From the NCBI GenBank assembly GCA_916610825.1, contig OU744454.1:8372922-8436921 (forward strand): 64,000 nucleotides of DNA, in the 5' to 3' direction. The DNA comes from Haliclystus octoradiatus (lineage: Eukaryota; Cnidaria; Staurozoa; Stauromedusae; Haliclystidae). The notes below the pieces were generated by a model that saw only the letters and a program-made list of their open reading frames with translations, had not been told where the DNA came from and ran no database searches. The translations under genes were made by a program, and so were the position numbers. The stretch's first letter is position 1. Each line of letters opens with the position of its first letter. Below are positions 58,229 to 64,000 of the stretch, piece by piece.

Positions 58229-58447
58229 TGTTATAATGTTAGATCTGATTAGATTAATGCTAAATCTTGATTATCTTAGATTGCCTCATAATGATTCATT
58301 TATACTTCATTATGAGGCCACCTTGTTTAAGGCCATGTGGCATATCAGAATAACCGGAATAAAGCAGCCATCTTGAATACATGAACTACCTGACTAGTCA
58401 TTGAATATATATATATATATCTATACTTCATTCTTAATAATATAACA
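58229..58447 (+). repeat. 3' LTR of the 4.4 kb gypsy element
   Basis: 219 bp. It matches the 5' LTR except for one substitution (near 58347) and a longer TA run. Confidence 0.9.
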
Positions 58448-58726
58448 ATGATAACAACATCGACCAATTACCGATTATGGAAAAATTCATGCTGTTAATC
58501 TGTTAAACCCATTATTTCCCATTAATCGGAACATTTCTACCTTTTGTTTGGCTTAGTTAGGAGTTTTACGATCTGAGAAAGTGAATTTAGAACGATGAAT
58601 GTTGCTGGAAATTAGGTTAAAAACATTGCGTTCAAAAGGAGCCGCGTGAGAACGCAAGAAATTCTCAAAACTTGAACAACTTCAAGTCTAAACCTTTCCA
58701 AGGCAGCAGCTCAAATTACCTGTTAA

Positions 58727-58895
58727 CAGGGTCCGACAAAAGTAGGATTCCTGGAATCCTTCATTCTGGTTGGAGCAAATTCAGAAGAAAATTGATATAT
58801 TTATGATTTATTGGTCAAACATCAACAAAAATATTAAGAAGAAAATGTTGAAATTCCTCTAGGATTCCAGAAGGCTGAATTTTTGTCGGAACCTG
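58727..58895. mobile_element. 169 bp hAT-type MITE with perfect 8 bp target duplication
   Basis: The ends CAGGGTCCGACAAAAGTAGG and (reversed) CAGGTTCCGACAAAAATTC are inverted, and inner GGATTCC words also pair. CCTGTTAA flanks both sides exactly (58719-58726, 58896-58903). The 8 bp duplication and CAGG start indicate hAT. Confidence 0.85.
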
Positions 58896-58903
58896 CCTGT
58901 TAA

Positions 58904-59655
58904 TCTACTTCTACGGTTAGCTGTATCTCTATAAATTATGAGTATGTTTTGTTTACCGCTCTGTGTCCATAAAATAAATATTTCTGAAACGATTAGATTC
59001 ACAAAACAGCGTGAGTTTGGAACATATTGAGACCCAAGGCATGGTATCTTTCATTCTATAAGGGCATTAAATTACATGTTGGTTCTAGCTGGTATCATCA
59101 CATTTTGTTTGCGAAAAATGTAATGCCTAACAAATTTGGATTTTTACTTGAAATTTGTTGCGTTATAGTAGCTCCATTATCAGGGAACACACAGACAAAA
59201 CACAGAATAATCAATCAAATAGTCGCTACAAAGTCCTGTGGATTGCGACGCGATCTTCCTGGAGCGAAGAGACAAGGCCCTGGGAGCAATCCATAAGCCG
59301 AGGCTTGTCAAATAGAAATATGTTGTTTACAATTTATGCTGCGTCCGTTTTTCATAGAACCGAAACCAATAGACCAAAACAGCTGATAACAGGTCACAGA
59401 AATATCCTTCCGTTTGTTTAGCTACTAACGCATATCCAATTAAAATATCTTATGTTACACTAAACCCAAGTCCAGAACTTAATGTAATATTCGCATATGG
59501 ACGGCACAGAGGAAACAGAAAACATACAGTTAACATCTCTTATAAAACGATGTTTATTCAACTACGGTTAACAAGCAAGAAGAAGAAACAGCATGTGCAC
59601 ACAGCTTATATAACAGTTACTAATCACATGACAATACGAAGCACCAATCACAATA
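58904..59655. other. No gene recognised
   Basis: Non-coding sequence between the hAT MITE and the last LTR element. Confidence 0.35.
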
Positions 59656-59660
59656 CATAA

Positions 59661-59872
59661 TGTAATCGAATAATTATATGTAAGAACTGTAGATTGAAAC
59701 ACGCATGATAAATTGAGGCTAGCCTCATTTGTGTATATAGAATGTAAACGCCCACGTGCGTGTCGTATGGTCAGAGTGTGTGTAGTCTTGATGAGAGCAA
59801 GACCTAGAGAAATATATGTTGTTTTATTAACTGAATTGAGTCGTCGTTGTTCAACTTGTCGTTGATCTTATA
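59661..59872 (+). repeat. 5' LTR of the compact element
   Basis: 212 bp, identical to 63673-63884. It ends TA instead of the usual CA. It contains a palindromic GAGGCTAGCCTC near 59716. Confidence 0.92.
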
Positions 59873-59884
59873 AGCTAACGGGCC

Positions 59885-60685
59885 ATGGCGGTTAGTAAAG
59901 CAAAATTAAAAATCACTGATATAGTAGCACCGTACACTGGAGAAGGAGACCTTAGTGAATGGTGGTCGCGGTTTGAGATAGTTTCAAAACTGCAAGGATA
60001 TGAGGAGAACGAAAAGGTTATGTTAGTACCTTTACTTTTACGCGGACCACCGTTTCTCATTTATGAGAAAATGTCCAGTGAAAATCAGAAAGACCTACAA
60101 ATTGTAAAGAGAAAAATGCTGGAAGCATTTTCATTATCAAAGTTTGCAGCATATGATGAATTAAGAAGAAGAACTTACAAAAGCGGCGAAAATGTGGACG
60201 CATATTATGCCGATTTAAAACGTTTGTGTGAACTTTCTGGTATGGGAGGTGCAGGAGTAGCTTTCGTCGTTGGTCTGCCTGAAAATATCGGTATGCAGCT
60301 GCGCCCTTTATTGACGATAGATGATGAGCAACTGGTAGCTCGCGCAAGAGTATTGATGGAAGCAGAAAATGCTCATGCACAAGATTTAGGTGTTATTGCC
60401 GCCGCTGTACCTACTCTCAACAAGAAAGAGGCCAGGAATAAATATCATATAAAATGTTTTTACTGCGGAAAACCTGGGCACATCGTCAAAGACTGTTATT
60501 TGTTGATGTCACGAGATAAACCACAAGGACGCAACAGTACTGACAAAAGTGAGATAGCACGTGATGGAAAATGCTACAATTGTGGTCAGGATGGCCATTT
60601 AGCCATCGGATGTCTTAACTCACCGATGGAAAACTATCACGGGGTTGCGGCACATGTGGAACCGGCTGTAACCCCGAGAAAATGA
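59885..60685 (+). CDS. Gag polyprotein of the compact element
   Basis: 266 residues starting MAVSKAKLKITDIVAPYTGE, with a gag/capsid region (about 20-165) and two CCHC zinc knuckles at residues 191-204 (CFYCGKPGHIVKDC) and 230-243 (CYNCGQDGHLAIGC). These would bind the element RNA. The stop TGA overlaps the pol start as ATGA (60682-60685). Pol is therefore in the -1 frame and could be reached by termination-reinitiation or frameshifting. No defects were seen. Confidence 0.9.
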   Translation: MAVSKAKLKITDIVAPYTGEGDLSEWWSRFEIVSKLQGYEENEKVMLVPLLLRGPPFLIYEKMSSENQKDLQIVKRKMLEAFSLSKFAAYDELRRRTYKSGENVDAYYADLKRLCELSGMGGAGVAFVVGLPENIGMQLRPLLTIDDEQLVARARVLMEAENAHAQDLGVIAAAVPTLNKKEARNKYHIKCFYCGKPGHIVKDCYLLMSRDKPQGRNSTDKSEIARDGKCYNCGQDGHLAIGCLNSPMENYHGVAAHVEPAVTPRK

Positions 60686-63660
60686 ATGGTTTGTTAACAG
60701 TTTATGTGACGGTAGCCGGTTCTCAATACCGGGGAATTTTGGACACTGGCAGTACGATGACATTGGTGTCTGAAAATGTGAAGATAAATAGTATATCTGC
60801 AGTCCAACGAAACATTTCCATTTTAAATAATTCAACGGTTAGAACTATAGGTTATAGTCATTTGAATTTAAAAATTTCTAACACTGAACGGTTAATACAA
60901 TGTTATGTTGTCAATTCATTAATATCAGGCATTGACATCATTTTAGGTGTTGATGCTATTAAGCTTTTCGGTGGTTTAAATTTGACGCCGACTGGTAAGT
61001 ATCAGCTCGGTGCTCAAGCTGATCCCACTGTGTTAGGTTGTAATATAAGTACAAGTGTAAATACCGCAATTGAGCCTAATAAATGTAGCAATATTATATC
61101 ACGCGAGATAAGAATAGAGGACAAAAACTTTGAAGCAAATTTCGATGGAACGGCATGGGTCATTAAATGGAAATGGGTGGATGGCAAGCCGCCTGAATTT
61201 ATGAAAAACTGTGTGAGCTGTTATAATATGGACGGCAGCATGTTGGAAGAATTCAATATCAAAATAAGAGAGTGGATCGAAAAAGGTTATTTGTTGCCAT
61301 ACGATGAGACAGTCCATGGAAAGCCAAAAGCGCTGATACCTCTTTTCGCTGTTCAGCAAAAAAGCAAAAGCAAGGTGCGGCCAATTTTGGACTTCAGAGA
61401 ATTGAACCAAAGTGTAGACATTTATTCTGGGGCTAGTGATGTTTGCTCACATAAATTACGTACGTGGCGAAAAGAGGGAAGAAACTGTGCAATATTAGAC
61501 TTAAAAGACGCCTATTTGCAGCTGAAAGTAGATCCAAGTTTGTGGCCATATCAAACTGTTATATTCGAAGGGACGCGTTATTGCTTGACGCGGCTCGGTT
61601 TCGGATTGAATGTTGCACCACTCATTATGTCAACTTTGCTGCGCAAGGTTTTGGACATGGATCCGGATATCAAGCAAGGTTGTGACGCATACGTAGACGA
61701 TATTCATGTGAACGAAGACGTTGTCCGAGTGGATTATGTTAAAGAGCATTTGGCTACTTACGCATTACAAGCAAAGGAACCGGAGAGGTTATCAAACGGA
61801 GAACCGGTACGAGTTTTGGGTTTAAATGTAGAGCGAGTGAACAACGCATTATATTGGTCTCGAGCTAATGCTTTGAATATTGAAGTTGAAAATGTAGATC
61901 ATTTAACAAAGAGAGAGCTTTATTCGCTTTGTGGTCGACTTATCGGGATACACCCGGTGTGTGGTTGGTTACGAGTACACGTCAGCTACTTAAAGCGCTT
62001 ATGTACGGAGACAAATTGGGATGAGCAGTTGAGTGACACTATCAAAAGTCACGTCAAAGATGTAGTTAAACGTGTTTTACTTGCCGATCCGGCACGTGGT
62101 CGATGGGACGTGGACGAAATTACGAATGCATCTGTTTGGTGTGATGCGAGTAATCTTGCGTATGGTGTGGTCATTCAAGTGGACGGTGAGACTATTGAAG
62201 ACGGGTCATGGCTACGGCAAGACAACAAGCACATAAATTTAGCAGAATTGGATGCAGCACTTCGTGGATTAAATTTAGCTGTGGAATGGGGTTTATCAAA
62301 GTTTAAACTACTAACAGATTCTGTATCAGTGTGTAATTGGCTAAATGATGCTCTATCTGGCAAGCAAAGACTAAATACTAAAGCCTCTGGTGAATTACTA
62401 ATCAGAAGACGATTAGAGTTATTTAGATCGATTGTTGAAGAGTACAATTTGCAAATCACTGTGTTACTAGTACGATCAGACGAAAACATAGCTGATAAAT
62501 TGACGAGAGTGCCGGTTACTTGGCTAAAAGGTGTTACGACTATTGATGGAGTATGTGGTGTTGTTAATACTAATTGTAATAGTAGTAGTAATGGCACGAC
62601 TCTGCCAGAACTTCACAATTTGTCCCATCGTGGAACGCACCAATTAAAATGGCTGGCTAATCAGATAGGATTACATCCATCACCAGAAGATGTTCAGAAT
62701 GTTGTGACAAACTGTCAAGATTGCAAGTCAATTGACCCATCGCCAGTAAGATGGGAAAAAGGTAAACTCGGTGTTGAGAAAAATTGGGAAAGATTATGCA
62801 TAGATGTGACGAAGTATGAAAATGAAAAATACTTGAGTATAATTGACTGTGGTCCGAGCCGCTTTACAATTTGGCGTCGTATTGCTAACGAGGGAGAGAA
62901 TCAAATTTACGCACAATTGAAGTCAATATTTTCAGAACATGGACCACCGAGCGAAATATTATTAGATAACTATAGTACATTTGCCTCAAGAAAGATTAAA
63001 ATGTTATGTAAATTGTGGAATGTCAAATTGATTCCGAGAGCTGTGTATCGACCTCAAGGGACAGGGATAGTAGAACGCAACCATAGAACAATCAAAACTA
63101 TAGCCGCTAGAAGCAAGTGTTCTATATTAGATGCTATTTATTGGTATAACAACGTACCGTCTGAACGGATGACGGATCCGCCGGCATGGCAAAAATTTGG
63201 TTACAAACCTCGGTTGCGTATTATTGAACCAGTTACATCAGATGAAGAGTTTATCAAATCTTACTTTCCCAATGACAAGGTGTGGGTAAAGCCAAAAGAC
63301 AATGTCAGATGTACGGAAAAGTGGCTTCCAGGTATTGTTCTACAACAAGTTTCTGTGCAGAAAGTTAGGGTACTAATTAAGGGACATCTTTCATTAAGGC
63401 ATGTAAGCCATTTACGTAATCGTATAAGTGATTCACCAAGCAATGATAACTTGAATGACAATCCAAATGAAGCAAACAATGATGATTTATTATTAACAGA
63501 TGACAGTGAGTCATCATCCGATAATGATACGGATAATGAAACCAATAGTGATAATGATAGCGACAGTGAAAATCGAATTGACGAAGCAGTTGAAGTTGGT
63601 CCTCGTATTCGTCGTGCTCCAGCGTGGCTACACGATTATTACTTGGATGAAGATTTGTAA
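60682..63660 (+). CDS. Pol polyprotein of the compact element: protease, RT, RNase H, integrase
   Basis: A 992-residue uninterrupted frame. The aspartic protease motif DTGSTMTLVS starts at Asp21. The RT shows KVRPILDFRELN, LDLKDAYLQLKVDP, LGFGLNVAP and the palm YVDD at about 337-340. RNase H shows Asp488 (WCDASN), NLAELDAAL and LLTDSVS. The integrase has an HHCC-type zinc region (about 640-680) and the catalytic triad Asp708, Asp762 and Glu798 with 35 residues between the last two. The C-terminus is acidic, a long Asn/Asp/Ser run near 920-970, followed by RRAPAWLHDYYLDEDL. All catalytic residues are present, so it is probably active or recently so. Confidence 0.9.
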   Translation: MNGLLTVYVTVAGSQYRGILDTGSTMTLVSENVKINSISAVQRNISILNNSTVRTIGYSHLNLKISNTERLIQCYVVNSLISGIDIILGVDAIKLFGGLNLTPTGKYQLGAQADPTVLGCNISTSVNTAIEPNKCSNIISREIRIEDKNFEANFDGTAWVIKWKWVDGKPPEFMKNCVSCYNMDGSMLEEFNIKIREWIEKGYLLPYDETVHGKPKALIPLFAVQQKSKSKVRPILDFRELNQSVDIYSGASDVCSHKLRTWRKEGRNCAILDLKDAYLQLKVDPSLWPYQTVIFEGTRYCLTRLGFGLNVAPLIMSTLLRKVLDMDPDIKQGCDAYVDDIHVNEDVVRVDYVKEHLATYALQAKEPERLSNGEPVRVLGLNVERVNNALYWSRANALNIEVENVDHLTKRELYSLCGRLIGIHPVCGWLRVHVSYLKRLCTETNWDEQLSDTIKSHVKDVVKRVLLADPARGRWDVDEITNASVWCDASNLAYGVVIQVDGETIEDGSWLRQDNKHINLAELDAALRGLNLAVEWGLSKFKLLTDSVSVCNWLNDALSGKQRLNTKASGELLIRRRLELFRSIVEEYNLQITVLLVRSDENIADKLTRVPVTWLKGVTTIDGVCGVVNTNCNSSSNGTTLPELHNLSHRGTHQLKWLANQIGLHPSPEDVQNVVTNCQDCKSIDPSPVRWEKGKLGVEKNWERLCIDVTKYENEKYLSIIDCGPSRFTIWRRIANEGENQIYAQLKSIFSEHGPPSEILLDNYSTFASRKIKMLCKLWNVKLIPRAVYRPQGTGIVERNHRTIKTIAARSKCSILDAIYWYNNVPSERMTDPPAWQKFGYKPRLRIIEPVTSDEEFIKSYFPNDKVWVKPKDNVRCTEKWLPGIVLQQVSVQKVRVLIKGHLSLRHVSHLRNRISDSPSNDNLNDNPNEANNDDLLLTDDSESSSDNDTDNETNSDNDSDSENRIDEAVEVGPRIRRAPAWLHDYYLDEDL

Positions 63661-63672
63661 ATCTGGGGGAAG

Positions 63673-63884
63673 TGTAATCGAATAATTATATGTAAGAACT
63701 GTAGATTGAAACACGCATGATAAATTGAGGCTAGCCTCATTTGTGTATATAGAATGTAAACGCCCACGTGCGTGTCGTATGGTCAGAGTGTGTGTAGTCT
63801 TGATGAGAGCAAGACCTAGAGAAATATATGTTGTTTTATTAACTGAATTGAGTCGTCGTTGTTCAACTTGTCGTTGATCTTATA
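63673..63884 (+). repeat. 3' LTR of the compact element
   Basis: 212 bp, followed directly by the CATAA target duplication. Confidence 0.92.
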
Positions 63885-63889
63885 CATAA

Positions 63890-64000
63890 CTAATTATCAT
63901 GTGACAATCCAAAAATTAGATAACATTACACCACGTGAACGACATGAACAATACCTAAAATACTACATGACATCATACATTCAACACATCCTAAACACAA
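63890..64000. other. Window edge, no gene
   Basis: Short AT-rich flank after the compact element; nothing recognised. Confidence 0.4.

Larger units (their letters stand above)
54038..58447 (+). mobile_element. Full-length Ty3/gypsy-type retrotransposon, nearly identical LTRs, mutated frames
   Basis: A 5 bp target duplication ATGAT flanks it (54033-54037, 58448-58452). The LTRs are 213 and 219 bp and differ by one A/G change and by three extra TA units in a TA run. TGGTGTCAGA follows the 5' LTR, the same presumed primer site as in the element at 19147. Gag, protease, RT, RNase H and integrase are present in order. The frames are broken by a one-base loss in gag (about 54385), TAA at 54447, TAA at 55071 and a one-base loss near 56139. 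A purine tract (AAAAGGGAAGA) precedes the 3' LTR. Confidence 0.9.
53010..58539. mobile_element. hAT-like non-autonomous element (about 1.1 kb) interrupted by a gypsy element
   Basis: The left end TAGAGATGTTCGGATTATG and the reversed right end TAGAAATGTTCCGATTAATG form a terminal inverted repeat. Flanking octamers CTTTTTGT (53002-53009) and CCTTTTGT (58540-58547) match at 7 of 8 bases, as expected for a hAT target duplication. Subterminal ACCGATTAT/ATAATCGG words occur on both sides. Removing the gypsy insertion (54038-58447 plus one ATGAT) leaves about 1.1 kb with no transposase frame. Confidence 0.72.
59661..63884 (+). mobile_element. Intact, compact LTR retrotransposon (Ty3/gypsy order), identical LTRs
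   Basis: It is flanked by CATAA (59656-59660, 63885-63889) and has two 212 bp LTRs that read identically (TGTAATCG... to ...ATCTTATA). Both frames are unbroken. The gag ATG (59885) lies only 12 bases after the 5' LTR, and the pol stop (63658-63660) only 12 bases before the 3' LTR. The polypurine tract is short (CTGGGGGAAG). No TGG-type tRNA primer site is visible after the 5' LTR. Gene order protease-RT-RNase H-integrase is that of Ty3/gypsy, but the RT is divergent from the other gypsy elements here. This is the youngest and most complete element in the window. Confidence 0.92.

Noticed and set aside
59027-59421. Plus-strand frames of about 88 codons before the compact LTR element
   Set aside because: No domain or codon signal; they overlap each other in different frames.
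62175-62597. 140-codon minus-strand frame
   Set aside because: It is antisense to the RNase H/integrase part of the intact pol frame; shadow of a real gene.

Overview
This is an AT-rich eukaryotic window, almost certainly from an invertebrate animal. The evidence is a spliced M1 aminopeptidase gene with standard GT-AG introns, animal gene families (a Mab-21/MB21D2-like protein, an MFSD8-like carrier, a PTPMT1-like phosphatase), and a wide mix of metazoan transposons (DIRS, Penelope, several LINEs, Ty3/gypsy-type LTR elements, Harbinger-like and hAT-like DNA elements). Nothing prokaryotic is present. I could not assign the species.

Layout. 1-2.6 kb: decayed tyrosine-recombinase (DIRS-like) retroelement. 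4.0-22.3 kb, minus strand: 14 exons of a membrane aminopeptidase (N-terminus at the right, C-terminus beyond the left edge). Its introns hold foldback elements, LINE relics, a tRNA-like sequence, GTTCATGAAC-rich palindromic repeats and, in intron 1, a young, internally deleted gypsy element (19.1-21.6 kb). 23-31 kb, minus strand: a three-level nest. A LINE is split by a gypsy element, which is itself split by a Harbinger-like element. A deletion has fused the LINE reading frame to the gypsy protease/RT frame. 31-36.5 kb: a second, decayed LINE, a Penelope fragment with a GIY-YIG endonuclease, an 85-86 bp satellite and a 792 bp foldback element. 36.5-40.1 kb: a single-exon MFS transporter gene whose 5' end is duplicated on the other side of a LINE fragment. 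A broken copy of its 3' end lies at 46.2 kb. 47.4-49.0 kb: single-exon MB21D2-like gene. 50.7-51.6 kb, minus strand: last two exons of a PTPMT1-like phosphatase. 53.0-58.5 kb: hAT-like element containing a full-length but mutated gypsy element. 59.7-63.9 kb: an intact, very compact LTR retrotransposon with identical LTRs.

The four host genes have no evident functional link: ectopeptidase, vesicle/lysosome-type carrier, Mab-21-fold protein and phosphatase. The rest is transposon sediment of several ages. The two elements with identical 212 bp and 179 bp LTRs are the youngest. Exon boundaries were set by hand from splice consensus, reading phase and family conservation. Coordinates of relics without clear ends are approximate.
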